From: an uncultured Eubacteriales bacterium
GTDB taxonomy: Bacteria > Bacillota > Clostridia > Christensenellales > Borkfalkiaceae
Assembly (NCBI GenBank): GCA_905210545.1
Contig: CAJLXC010000052.1
Coordinates: 1-9,012 of the forward strand
Length of the DNA stretch: 9,012 bases
Reading direction: 5' to 3'
The notes under the pieces were generated by a model. That model did not search any database. It was not told where the DNA came from and was given only the letters and a program-made list of their open reading frames with translations. Every line of letters begins with the position of its first letter. Position 1 is the stretch's first letter. Of the stretch, positions 1 to 6,951 are shown one piece after another. A program made the translations under genes and the position numbers.

Positions 1-703
1 ATAAATATAAAAGATAATTAATTTCTTCTTTAGTCAGTTTTCTGATTTCGCCACGATTTAATCCGGTTAATTTAAGATCTCCGATTTTAATTCTTTTCAA
101 GAAATCTACGGAATTATTGACAGCTTCAAACATTTTTCTTACCTGTCTGTTCCGACCTTCCGTAATGGTAACGTGCAATCTCGACTCTTTTTTATTCGTT
201 TCAATAAGCGTTACGTTACATTTTTTAGTTTTAATTCCGTCAATTACGACGCCGGATCTCAAAACGGATAAATCCTTATCGGAAACCGGCTTTTCGGTTT
301 TAACCAGATATGTTTTAGGAATTTCGTTTTTGGGATGAGTCAGCTTAAACGCAAGGTCTCCGTCATTCGTAAATATCAAAAGACCTTCAGAATCATAATC
401 CAACCTGCCGACAGGATAAACTCTTGCAATATTTTTAGGCAACAAATCCATAACGGTTTTTCTGTCTTTATCGTCTTTTACCGTACAAACGTACCCTTTA
501 GGCTTATTCATAATGTAATAGTCGAAACTTTTTACGATATTAACAGGTCTGCCTTCAACGGTAATTTTATCGTTTATTATATCTATTTCTTCCCCTACGG
601 AACATAATTTACCGTTTTTTTTAACGAGTCCGTCCGCAATCAATTTATCGGCAGCGCGTCTTGAACAAACACCGCTTTCCGCAAGAAATTTATTTATTCT
701 CAT
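1..703 (-). CDS. rluB: RsuA/RluB-family rRNA pseudouridine synthase, 3' end cut by window edge
   Basis: This enzyme isomerises a specific uridine in ribosomal RNA to pseudouridine in the cytoplasm. The 234 visible residues read without a stop from an ATG at 703-701 to the window edge. An N-terminal S4 RNA-binding domain (about residues 1-60, starting MRINKFLAESGVCSRR) is followed by the catalytic domain. That domain shows KPKGY (67-71), the active-site motif GRLD with the nucleophile Asp102, then KTYLV (130-134) and EGRNRQVRKMF (182-192), all hallmarks of the RsuA/RluB/RluE/RluF family. Family members are about 240 residues, so only a few C-terminal residues should be missing. It is the last visible gene of the run downstream of the carboxypeptidase, 45 bases after that stop codon. 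An rluB-like gene near scpA/scpB and a dac gene is a known Firmicutes arrangement, which favours RluB. The target uridine cannot be decided from sequence alone. Confidence 0.93.
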   Translation of the reverse strand, partial: MRINKFLAESGVCSRRAADKLIADGLVKKNGKLCSVGEEIDIINDKITVEGRPVNIVKSFDYYIMNKPKGYVCTVKDDKDRKTVMDLLPKNIARVYPVGRLDYDSEGLLIFTNDGDLAFKLTHPKNEIPKTYLVKTEKPVSDKDLSVLRSGVVIDGIKTKKCNVTLIETNKKESRLHVTITEGRNRQVRKMFEAVNNSVDFLKRIKIGDLKLTGLNRGEIRKLTKEEINYLLYL

Positions 704-710
704 ATCAGAT

Positions 711-740
711 TATCCTATGTGTATTTATCCTATGTGTATG
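711..740. repeat. 15-bp tandem direct repeat in the rluB leader
   Basis: Two adjacent 15-base copies (711-725 and 726-740) differ only at the last base. On the coding (minus) strand each copy carries AGGATA, so the presumed ribosome binding site of the rluB-like gene is present twice. The copy nearer the gene lies 9 bases from its ATG. It is probably a replication-slippage duplication with little consequence. Confidence 0.8.
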
Positions 741-748
741 TTTTAACG

Positions 749-1840
749 TTAAGATACATTTGTTATTGTATAGATTTTTTCGGAAAAAAGCAAGTCATTT
801 TGATAATAAATTTTAATTGCTCCCGCTTCTTTGTCTTTTTCTATAAAACCGTCCGAATATTGCGGATAATCATAAACGACTTTCAGGTTTTGTGATTCTT
901 TTTCCGTCAACGGCACCACAACGTCGTTCTTAATATATAACGGGTATTTTTTTCCTGACTTTTTATCGGTGATAAATCCCGCGATATTGTTTTTCTCCGC
1001 AAGCTTATAAATGCTATAATCGTTAAACGCGTTATTTATGAGTTTCTCCGAAACGTCCCACATCGGTCCGCAATTTAATACCACGCAAACAACCTCCATT
1101 CCGTTTCTTTCGCAAGAAGTAACAAGACATCTTCCCGCTTTTTTGGTAAATCCCGTTTTTATTCCCGTGCAACCTTCGAGCCGACTAAGCATTTTGTTTT
1201 TATTTATCAATCTTCTTTTACGATTTCTTGTCGTAAACGGAATATCCGCGCTTTTTGCCGAAACAATTTCCTTAAAAATCGGATTTTTTATAGCGTAACA
1301 CGAAATCAGAGCCAAATCGTAAGCGGTTGTGTAATGGTTATCGTCGTGAAGTCCGTGCGGGTTTATAAAATTACTGTTTTCTGCTCCGATTTTTTTTGCG
1401 GTTTTATTCATAAGTTCGGCAAAAGTTTTTATATCGCCGGAACAATAAACTGCAAGAGTTTCTGCACAATCGTTGCCGGATCTTAACATTAAGCCATATA
1501 ATAAATCTTTTACCGTCAATTTTTCCCCTGCTTCTAAATATATACTCGAGCCTTCGACCCCGACGGTATCGGCTGTAACCGTTACGATATCATCGACGTT
1601 GCAATTTTCTATTATAGTAATAGCCGTAAGGATTTTGGTCGTGCTTGCCATAAATTTCTTTTGATCTGTGTTTTTACCGTACAGAACTCTGTTTGAGACG
1701 GTTTCCATTACAATCTCGCTTTCGCCCGTCTGAGCCGGAGCATAATTCGATTTAACCGAAAACGCAGTAAAGACACATATAACAAATAAAGACAACAAAA
1801 GAAAATTCCTTATAAAACTTTTTCTTAAAAACCGACTCAT
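749..1840 (-). CDS. dacF: D-alanyl-D-alanine carboxypeptidase (DacF/DacB type, peptidase S11)
   Basis: This low-molecular-weight penicillin-binding protein removes the terminal D-Ala from peptidoglycan stem peptides outside the membrane. All three serine-enzyme motifs are present. Counted from the upstream ATG at 1861 they are STTK (73-76, nucleophile Ser73), SGN (128-130) and KTG (235-237). A basic N-terminus and hydrophobic stretch (about 15-35) form a signal peptide. The final 90 or so residues match the beta-rich C-terminal PBP5-type domain. Two starts are possible. The ATG at 1861 lies within ytfJ and has no clear ribosome binding site. The ATG at 1840 lies one base after the ytfJ stop and has GGAGAAAAC upstream, the same element that precedes ytfJ. 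I prefer 1840. Its place after ytfJ suggests a sporulation role (cortex or engulfment) as for B. subtilis DacB/DacF, but this is inferred from context. Confidence 0.93.
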   Translation of the reverse strand: MSRFLRKSFIRNFLLLSLFVICVFTAFSVKSNYAPAQTGESEIVMETVSNRVLYGKNTDQKKFMASTTKILTAITIIENCNVDDIVTVTADTVGVEGSSIYLEAGEKLTVKDLLYGLMLRSGNDCAETLAVYCSGDIKTFAELMNKTAKKIGAENSNFINPHGLHDDNHYTTAYDLALISCYAIKNPIFKEIVSAKSADIPFTTRNRKRRLINKNKMLSRLEGCTGIKTGFTKKAGRCLVTSCERNGMEVVCVVLNCGPMWDVSEKLINNAFNDYSIYKLAEKNNIAGFITDKKSGKKYPLYIKNDVVVPLTEKESQNLKVVYDYPQYSDGFIEKDKEAGAIKIYYQNDLLFSEKIYTITNVS

Positions 1841-1841
1841 T

Positions 1842-2243
1842 TTAAGTGTTTTCTCCGTCATAGCTTACGTTTTTAACGTAATTCGTAATAAATTCTGAGG
1901 CTTTATCGAAAAGTCCTTCGTAAGTATTTCCGGAAAAAGAAATTATTCTGTAATCCGCGTTTTCCGATTTAATTAAAAACCCGCACGGCTTAATCGAAAC
2001 TATCGAGCCGTTTCCCGCAGAACATGGTAATTCGTCGTTTTTTGAGAATATACTTATTTTACCGTATTCTCCGCCACCTGCTAAAATTCCGAACGTAACT
2101 TTAGAGAGAGGTATAATCAGACTGCCGTCGGGGACGGCAATCGGTGTTCCTATCACGGTATTAACGTCTATCAACGCCCCTATATTTTTTAGCGCGGCGT
2201 CAATTGCCGAATTAATTTTTGTTTTTTCTTTGTCTGATCGCAT
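1842..2243 (-). CDS. ytfJ: YtfJ (GerW) family spore protein
   Basis: This 133-residue protein belongs to the YtfJ/GerW family, found in endospore formers; in B. subtilis it is spore-associated and needed for normal germination. The N-terminal helix (about 8-24) leads into the family signature, DVNTVIGTPI (26-35), PDG (38-40), then IIPLSKVTFGILAGGGEY (43-60), in which the glycine-rich AGGGEY is diagnostic. Length is typical. The ATG at 2243 has GGAG ten bases upstream. The gene overlaps the end of the DUF2953 gene by 32 bases and abuts the carboxypeptidase start, so the three are probably translated from one message. The pair DUF2953 plus ytfJ corresponds to ytfI-ytfJ in Bacillus. It is good evidence that the source of this block is a spore former or descends from one. 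Confidence 0.92.
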   Translation of the reverse strand: MRSDKEKTKINSAIDAALKNIGALIDVNTVIGTPIAVPDGSLIIPLSKVTFGILAGGGEYGKISIFSKNDELPCSAGNGSIVSIKPCGFLIKSENADYRIISFSGNTYEGLFDKASEFITNYVKNVSYDGENT

Positions 2244-2796
2244 AAATCGTTTTCTCCGTTATAATTTTTATTATGCTTGAAATTATCATTATTAAATTAA
2301 AAACAACGTTCAGCCTGATAAACAGATTAAGTTTATTCTTACCGTCATAAACGTTAAACCCGCAATCGATAACCAAATAAGGCTTTTTTAAGCTGTAATA
2401 ACGCTCGATAAAACTCATTATATATTCTGATATAAACGCAATCGAAACGGGCGTTATCAGGTTATTTTCGCTGCCTGATTCAATAACGATTTTTATCTTG
2501 GTAAAATGATAATCCATAAAGGGTTTAATTCTGTCTTTTGCTCCGAGCATCGCCTTATAATTTATTATAACGGCTTTCTTATCGGATAAATGAACGGCAA
2601 ACCCTTCCGTTATTTTTTCCGCATATCCGCCAACGATTTTTATTATTCCGAACAGATATATCCCGAAAAACGCTTTTTTTTCTTCTTTAAGAAAAGCAGC
2701 ATTTATACCGAGATTAAGCGGAAAATTTAAAACGCATATGCAAATAAACAACGTCAGCATTATCTTAATATAAGTTATTTTAATAAATTTATACAA
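2212..2796 (-). CDS. DUF2953 family membrane protein (YtfI-like)
   Basis: This protein of up to 194 residues has one N-terminal transmembrane segment (about 10-32) and a second hydrophobic stretch near the C-terminus (about 160-180), ending in a basic tail (RQRKNKN). I assign it to DUF2953 mainly from this layout and from its position directly before ytfJ, the same order as ytfI-ytfJ in Bacillus. No catalytic motif is visible and its biochemical role is unknown. The start is uncertain. The longest frame uses TTG at 2796, which lies on the T-run of the preceding terminator and has no ribosome binding site. The ATG at 2760 (residue 13) gives a shorter protein starting MLTLFICIC that keeps most of the membrane segment, and is more likely biologically. 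The 3' end overlaps ytfJ by 32 bases. Confidence 0.75.
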   Translation of the reverse strand: MYKFIKITYIKIMLTLFICICVLNFPLNLGINAAFLKEEKKAFFGIYLFGIIKIVGGYAEKITEGFAVHLSDKKAVIINYKAMLGAKDRIKPFMDYHFTKIKIVIESGSENNLITPVSIAFISEYIMSFIERYYSLKKPYLVIDCGFNVYDGKNKLNLFIRLNVVFNLIMIISSIIKIITEKTIYAIRQRKNKN

Positions 2797-2824
2797 AAAA
2801 CAGCCGACTTTTAATCGACTGTTT
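2795..2824 (-). terminator. Intrinsic terminator after scpB
   Basis: Read on the minus strand, a hairpin begins 21 bases after the scpB stop. The outer arms AAACAG/CTGTTT extend through TCGA/TCGG for about ten pairs with a T-G wobble, around an A/T-rich loop. A run of six T follows, partly inside the stem. On the plus strand the hairpin is followed only by a short T-run, so the terminator acts mainly on leftward transcription. It separates the condensin genes from the DUF2953-ytfJ-dac run, although no clear new promoter is visible beyond it. Partial read-through is possible. Confidence 0.72.
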
Positions 2825-2845
2825 CAGAGTGAAAACTATTCTTTT

Positions 2846-3607
2846 TTATATTTTATCTACCTGCTCGTCTTTAAGAAAATCAGGTAATTCTTCGTCAAAA
2901 ACGTCAGGCAGATCAAATTCGTCGTCTTTATCGGTTTTTTCGTTTTTTTCCGAATTGCGCTTGATTTCGTCAGAAGTAAAAGCTGCTTCTTTTTCGGCAA
3001 TTTCGGGTTCTGAATTATTGTCTTCTACGTAAACGTCTTTTTTATACAGATAGTCGTCGCCGTCTTCGGTTGCCCCGTGTATAAGCTTGATTCTGTTCAA
3101 CAATTCATCGTAATCCGGCAACTCGTCGAGTGAAGATATCTGAAATCTCTTTAAAAATTTATCGGTCGTTCCGAACATAACGGGTCTTCCTACGGCGTCT
3201 TTTCTTCCGACCGGTTCTATAACGCCGAGTTCCAGCAATTTTTGTAACGCGTATTCGCTGTTGCCTCTTATATCTTCGAGATCGATTCTGGTAACCGGCT
3301 GCTTATATGCGATTATCGCGGCAACCTCCAACATACTTTTAGAAAGCTCACGCTCTTTGATCGGATTGAGAACGGAAGAAACTTCTTCCGCATAGGTCGG
3401 ATTAGAGCAAAACTGTAATTTCTTATTAAATTTCAGCAACTGAATCCCGCTGTTTGCCGAATATTTTTTCTGAAGCTCCGACACGCAATCGTTAAGCTCT
3501 TTCTCCGTAATCCCGAGCTTTTCGGTAATATCGGTAACAGCCACCTGAGTGCCCGAAACAAAAAGAATAGATTCAATTATATTCGTCAATTTCTCCGAGT
3601 TCTTCAT
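2846..3607 (-). CDS. scpB: Segregation and condensation protein B
   Basis: ScpB is the dimeric winged-helix partner that binds ScpA and, with SMC, forms the bacterial condensin acting on the chromosome. Two winged-helix domains are visible (about 5-85 and 90-165). The family core runs from LEVAAIIAYKQPVTR (93-107) through DIRG (112-115) to VGRKDAVGRPVMFGTTDKFL (133-152). At 253 residues it is about 60 longer than typical ScpB. The excess is a charged tail from about 181, dominated by Asp, Glu and Lys and ending with alternating acidic and hydrophobic residues (DLPDVFDEELPDFL, 232-245). The ATG at 3607 lies 35 bases inside scpA, with AAGGGA about 8 bases upstream, so the two are translationally coupled. 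Identification is secure; the function of the tail is unknown. Confidence 0.96.
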   Translation of the reverse strand: MKNSEKLTNIIESILFVSGTQVAVTDITEKLGITEKELNDCVSELQKKYSANSGIQLLKFNKKLQFCSNPTYAEEVSSVLNPIKERELSKSMLEVAAIIAYKQPVTRIDLEDIRGNSEYALQKLLELGVIEPVGRKDAVGRPVMFGTTDKFLKRFQISSLDELPDYDELLNRIKLIHGATEDGDDYLYKKDVYVEDNNSEPEIAEKEAAFTSDEIKRNSEKNEKTDKDDEFDLPDVFDEELPDFLKDEQVDKI

Positions 3608-4340
3608 TCCTGTCTTCCCTTAAAGTTAATGTAATATCGTCAAATACGCCGTTTTGCTCTACGGTTATGTATTGCAGCTTTAACAATTCAAGCATCGCCT
3701 GAAACGTTGTAATCAATTCCGTTCTCGTATATCGATGCGGAAACATTTCAAAAAAACTTACCGACTTTCTGTCAAGCAAAACATTTCTGATTTCATCGAC
3801 TTTATCTTTTACCGTGAATACTTCTTTAGGTATTTCTTTCAGCGTGTTATCCTGACGCTTTTTGTCGTCTACACGCATCATCAATTTCGAAAATGCCGCA
3901 ATCAGCCCTTCAAGATTAAAATCGTTATAAACGATTTTCACGTCTCCGACGCTTTTATCGGGTTCTTTATAAAACCTTAAAACGTTTTCTCTGCCCTTGA
4001 GTTTTTCGCTCGCCTCTTTAAAGAGTTTATATTCTTCTAATTGCCTGATTAAAGCCTGTTCGGGATCTTCAAAGTCTTCGTTGAATTCTTCTATTTTCGG
4101 TAAAATCGATTTTGATTTAATCTCCAGAAGGGTTGCCGCCATATTAAGATAATCGCTTGCTTTATCCACGTCTAACTTCTGCAAACCGTCCATATATTGC
4201 AAAAATTGAGCGGTAACTTCTGAAACAAATACGTCTTTTATTTCGATTTTCGCTTCTTTTATAAGATGCAGGAGCAAATCGAGAGGTCCTTCGAAGTTTT
4301 CAAGCTTTGTAGAATAATCCACGGTAGATTCAAATGCCAT
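3573..4340 (-). CDS. scpA: Segregation and condensation protein A
   Basis: ScpA is the kleisin subunit that bridges the SMC heads and binds the ScpB dimer in the chromosome-organising SMC-ScpAB complex. The 255 residues fit the family length. The N-terminal SMC-neck-binding region carries the signature FEGPLDLLLHLIKEAKIEI (15-33), followed by the usual helical segment DYLNMAATLLEIKSKSILP (63-81). The C-terminal winged helix (about 190-245) contains TTFQAMLELLKLQYI, typical of the part that touches the SMC head. The start ATG shares its A with the TGA stop of the upstream M50 protease gene, and the 3' end overlaps scpB by 35 bases. The order M50 protease, scpA, scpB is common in Clostridia, which means the M50 gene of this genome was in the same place. 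Confidence 0.96.
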   Translation of the reverse strand: MAFESTVDYSTKLENFEGPLDLLLHLIKEAKIEIKDVFVSEVTAQFLQYMDGLQKLDVDKASDYLNMAATLLEIKSKSILPKIEEFNEDFEDPEQALIRQLEEYKLFKEASEKLKGRENVLRFYKEPDKSVGDVKIVYNDFNLEGLIAAFSKLMMRVDDKKRQDNTLKEIPKEVFTVKDKVDEIRNVLLDRKSVSFFEMFPHRYTRTELITTFQAMLELLKLQYITVEQNGVFDDITLTLREDRNEELGEIDEYN

Positions 4341-5086
4341 CAGAACAACAACCCCCAGAACGCCGTAATAGGTATACCTATATAATACGCGATAAAATTT
4401 ATGGCAATGCCCAAAACGTCAATTTGCGGGACGTTTGCCAAATCTGCGATAACGCTTAATAGAAAAAGTACATATAATACGTACCTTCCGTAATAACGTA
4501 AAAAATAATACAGCCCGTTTTTTCTCTCAACCACGGCGTCAATCGCCATAAAACCGTCTAACGGATAAACGGGAATGAGATTAAAAACAAAAAACGTCAG
4601 ACAAAAAATAAAAATATATCTTAAAGTCAGTTGCAACGCAAAAGTAAAATAACCGAATTGCGGAATATATAACGAAAGGCAATATAAAGGATAAGCAACA
4701 AAGGCTAAAATATAATTAGCCGATACCCCTGCAATCGAAACGGTAAAACAGCCCCTTTTTCTGCGCGTGAAATTATCGGGATTTATCGGCACGGGTTTTG
4801 CCCAGCCGAATCCCGCAACGACAAAGCAGACCAAGCCTACCGCGTCAAAATGAGCTAAAGGATTCAGAGTTAATCTTCCCGCAAGTTTAGGCGTTAAATC
4901 CCCGTTCTTCACGGCAACGTATGCGTGAGCAAATTCATGAAATGTAATTGCTATTAATATTGCTGGTATTGATAGTATTAGTGCAAGAAAAGCGCCTGGT
5001 GTAGTTAAGTAATACTTTAAATTATCTATTATTAATATTGCTATTATTACTATCATCCATGGATTTGAAAATGTGTTATAGAACAT
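4340..5086 (-). CDS. Site-2 protease family (M50) membrane metalloprotease; probably a composite of two genomes
   Basis: This multipass membrane protein of 248 residues belongs to the M50 family (rhomboid-unrelated site-2 proteases, FeSII/YwhC-like subgroup). The zinc site is complete: HEFAH (His50, Glu51, His54) in the second membrane segment, and NLIPVYPLDG (169-178), in which Asp177 is the third ligand. Hydrophobic segments lie near 11-20, 32-49, 82-98, 115-135, 145-172, 196-215 and 220-245. The ATG at 5086 has a near-perfect AAGGAGG four bases upstream. Base usage changes abruptly within the gene. Codons 1 to about 50 look like lysS (A/T-rich, few CpG), while the rest looks like scpA (CpG-rich). 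The change lies in the HEFAH codons, where related genes are most alike. The frame survives, so the protein may never exist in this exact form. Substrate is unknown. Confidence 0.85.
   Translation of the reverse strand: MFYNTFSNPWMIVIIAILIIDNLKYYLTTPGAFLALILSIPAILIAITFHEFAHAYVAVKNGDLTPKLAGRLTLNPLAHFDAVGLVCFVVAGFGWAKPVPINPDNFTRRKRGCFTVSIAGVSANYILAFVAYPLYCLSLYIPQFGYFTFALQLTLRYIFIFCLTFFVFNLIPVYPLDGFMAIDAVVERKNGLYYFLRYYGRYVLYVLFLLSVIADLANVPQIDVLGIAINFIAYYIGIPITAFWGLLF
4925..4960. other. Composition breakpoint inside the M50 gene
   Basis: To the left, sequence is rich in CpG (five in 4801-4860). To the right it is A/T-rich with almost none (one in 4981-5040). The switch falls on the codons for ITFHEFAHA, a conserved motif that could offer a shared stretch for joining two genomes. 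Genes on both sides keep the same orientation. This position is judged by eye, and the exact base cannot be fixed. Confidence 0.75.
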
Positions 5087-5090
5087 AGTT

Positions 5091-5097
5091 CCTCCTT
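5091..5097 (-). promoter_or_regulatory. Strong ribosome binding site of the M50 gene
   Basis: AAGGAGG on the minus strand, four bases before the ATG at 5086, fixes the start of the protease gene. The site lies in the 22-base gap after the 76-residue protein. Confidence 0.8.
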
Positions 5098-5108
5098 AAT
5101 TTCAATTA

Positions 5109-5339
5109 TTATGCTTTTGTTAATTCATCATCAACAAATTGTTTTGCCTCTTCTATATTATCTGTTTCAACAAAAACTTTTTCTTTTTCATCTTCTACAG
5201 AAAATCTTTGATATTCTCCTCTAATGTAACTATATATCAAATATCCTTTATATCTTTCTTCAAGATTATCATATCTTCTTCTCATTGGACCTTTACACAT
5301 AAGATCCTGCATTTCATATTCTTTAAAATCATATTTCAT
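5109..5339 (-). CDS. Hypothetical protein, 76 residues
   Basis: I do not recognise this protein. It is highly charged and soluble in character, with no signal peptide or membrane segment. A basic patch (MRRRYDNLEERYKGY, 19-33) is followed by short alternating stretches (YLIYSYIRGEYQRFSVEDEK) that suggest beta strands, then an acidic C-terminal helix (NIEEAKQFVDDEL). It lies 35 bases after lysS and 22 before the M50 gene, on the same strand, so it is likely the second gene of the lysS transcript. The ATG at 5339 has a weak AGAG about 11 bases upstream. Codon usage matches lysS. A plus-strand frame over the same bases is much richer in Phe and Ile and is a shadow. A conserved small protein is more likely than chance, but no function can be assigned. 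Confidence 0.65.
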   Translation of the reverse strand: MKYDFKEYEMQDLMCKGPMRRRYDNLEERYKGYLIYSYIRGEYQRFSVEDEKEKVFVETDNIEEAKQFVDDELTKA

Positions 5340-5374
5340 TTTATTAATATCTCTTTATAAATTTTATAAAAATT

Positions 5375-6889
5375 TTAGCGATCTGCTAAAGGTTTCATTG
5401 TTGGGAATAATAATACATCTCTTATTGATGCTGAATTTGTTAATAGCATTACTAATCTGTCAATTCCCATTCCCATTCCACCTGTAGGTGGCAATCCTAT
5501 TTCAAGGGCATTGATGTAATCGTCGTCCATCATTCCAGCTTCATCATCGCCTCTTTCTCTATTTTTGATTTCATTTACGAATCTCTCATGTTGGTCTATT
5601 GGATCATTTAATTCTGAGAAAGCATTTGCATATTCCCTTCCTCCAATAAATAATTCGAATCTTTGTGTCATTTCTGGTTTTCCTGCTACCTTTTTAGCAA
5701 GTGGTGAATTTTCAATTGGATATTCATATACAAATGTTGGTTGAATTAATGTTTCCTCAACTTTTTCATCAAATACTTGAGCGATAATATCTCCTCTTGA
5801 ATTCTTGATAGGGTCAATTTCTATATGCATTTCTTTTAGTACATTTTGTGCTTCTTCGTCTGTTTTTATTGTATTAAAGTCAACTCCTGTTACTTCTTTT
5901 ATAGCATCAATCATAGTTATTCTCTTCCACTCTGGAGTTAAGTCAATATCAACACCTTGGTAGTTTATCTTCATTGTTCCTAATACTTTTTGTGCTATTT
6001 TTGATACTAATTCTTCTGTTAAATTCATCATATCTTCTAAGTTTTCATAAGCTGAGTATAACTCTATAGTTGTGAATTCAGGATTATGCTTTATGTCCAT
6101 TCCTTCATTTCTGAAAATTCTTCCTATTTCATATACTTTTTCAAAACCACCAACAACTAGTCTCTTCAAGTTTAGTTCTGTTGCAATTCTTAAATACATA
6201 TCGATATCTAATGTATTGTGATGTGTTATAAATGGTCTTGCTGTTGCTCCACCTGATATTGTGTTTAATATAGGGGTCTCAACTTCAAGGTAACCTTTAT
6301 CATCTAGTATTCTTTTCATTTCTTTTATTATTTGTGTTCTTTTGATAAATGCATCTTTTACTTCTGGATTCATTATAAGGTCTATATATCTTTGTCTGTA
6401 TCTTAAATCTGTATCTTTTAATCCATGGAATTTTTCTGGTAGTGGTTTTAATGATTTTGCTAATAAAGTTACTTTCTTAGCATGAATTGAGATTTCACCA
6501 GTTCTTGTTTTAAATACAAATCCTGTTATTCCAATAATGTCTCCTATATCATCTTCTTTGAATTGTTTATAGCTTTCTTCTCCTAATTCATTTATGCTTA
6601 CATAACTTTGAATTTTGCCATCACCATCTTGAATATGGCAGAATGATGCTTTTCCCATTATTCTTTTTCCCATTATTCTTCCAGCTACAGTAACATCTTT
6701 ACCTTCTAGTTCATCATAATGTTCCATTATTTCTTTACTTGTATGAGTTCTTTCAAACTTTGTAATTTCAAATGGATCATGTCCTTCTTCTCTTAGTTTA
6801 TCTAATTTTTCTCTTCTTACTTGCATTAGATGATTCATATCTAATGTTTCATTTTCCTGAATGTTGTTTTCATTATTATTTGTTTCCAT
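5375..6889 (-). CDS. lysS: Lysyl-tRNA synthetase, class II
   Basis: This cytoplasmic enzyme charges tRNA-Lys with lysine using ATP. The 504-residue length is normal for bacterial LysS. After a polar N-terminal extension rich in Asn and Glu (1-18) comes the OB-fold anticodon-binding domain (about 60-150, with VTVAGRIMGKR and FCHIQDGDGKIQ). The class II catalytic domain follows (about 175-500). Motif 1 is near GYLEVETPIL (199-208), motif 2 is GRIFRNEGMDIKHNPEF (256-272), and motif 3 is GLPPTGGMGMGIDRL (465-479) with its arginine. Lysine-pocket residues in the region NSPLAKK and ANAFSELNDP are also visible. The ATG at 6889 has AAGGAG seven bases upstream and a strong promoter in front. It is probably co-transcribed with the 76-residue protein and the M50 gene. 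No tRNA-dependent T-box leader is present: the leader is only about 27 bases. Confidence 0.98.
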   Translation of the reverse strand: METNNNENNIQENETLDMNHLMQVRREKLDKLREEGHDPFEITKFERTHTSKEIMEHYDELEGKDVTVAGRIMGKRIMGKASFCHIQDGDGKIQSYVSINELGEESYKQFKEDDIGDIIGITGFVFKTRTGEISIHAKKVTLLAKSLKPLPEKFHGLKDTDLRYRQRYIDLIMNPEVKDAFIKRTQIIKEMKRILDDKGYLEVETPILNTISGGATARPFITHHNTLDIDMYLRIATELNLKRLVVGGFEKVYEIGRIFRNEGMDIKHNPEFTTIELYSAYENLEDMMNLTEELVSKIAQKVLGTMKINYQGVDIDLTPEWKRITMIDAIKEVTGVDFNTIKTDEEAQNVLKEMHIEIDPIKNSRGDIIAQVFDEKVEETLIQPTFVYEYPIENSPLAKKVAGKPEMTQRFELFIGGREYANAFSELNDPIDQHERFVNEIKNRERGDDEAGMMDDDYINALEIGLPPTGGMGMGIDRLVMLLTNSASIRDVLLFPTMKPLADR

Positions 6890-6896
6890 TTTGACT

Positions 6897-6902
6897 CTCC
6901 TT
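6897..6902 (-). promoter_or_regulatory. Ribosome binding site of lysS
   Basis: AAGGAG on the minus strand lies seven bases before the ATG at 6889, which fixes the start and the Asn/Glu-rich N-terminus of LysS. Confidence 0.8.
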
Positions 6903-6922
6903 GTTTATTATTCAATAGTATT

Positions 6923-6951
6923 ATTATACCTCAAATGCTTGTTTTTGTAAA
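6923..6951 (-). promoter_or_regulatory. Sigma-A type promoter for lysS
   Basis: On the minus strand TTTACA (6951-6946) and a perfect TATAAT (6928-6923) are separated by exactly 17 bases. Transcription should begin near 6916, leaving a leader of about 27 bases that contains the AAGGAG site. This leaves no room for a T-box or other long riboswitch, so constitutive expression is likely. It lies in the 92-base gap after the deacetylase gene. Confidence 0.87.

Noticed and set aside
2760..2796. Sigma-G-like or sigma-A-like promoter before the DUF2953 gene (GTATA or TTGTAT with TATATT)
   Set aside because: The stretch is so A/T-rich that such matches arise by chance, and transcription would start almost on the ATG at 2760, leaving no leader.
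6647..6679. Tandem RIMGK-RIMGK repeat in LysS
   Set aside because: Homologous LysS proteins have a similar GRIM-K-R--GK pattern in the OB fold, so this is ordinary family sequence and not a recent duplication.
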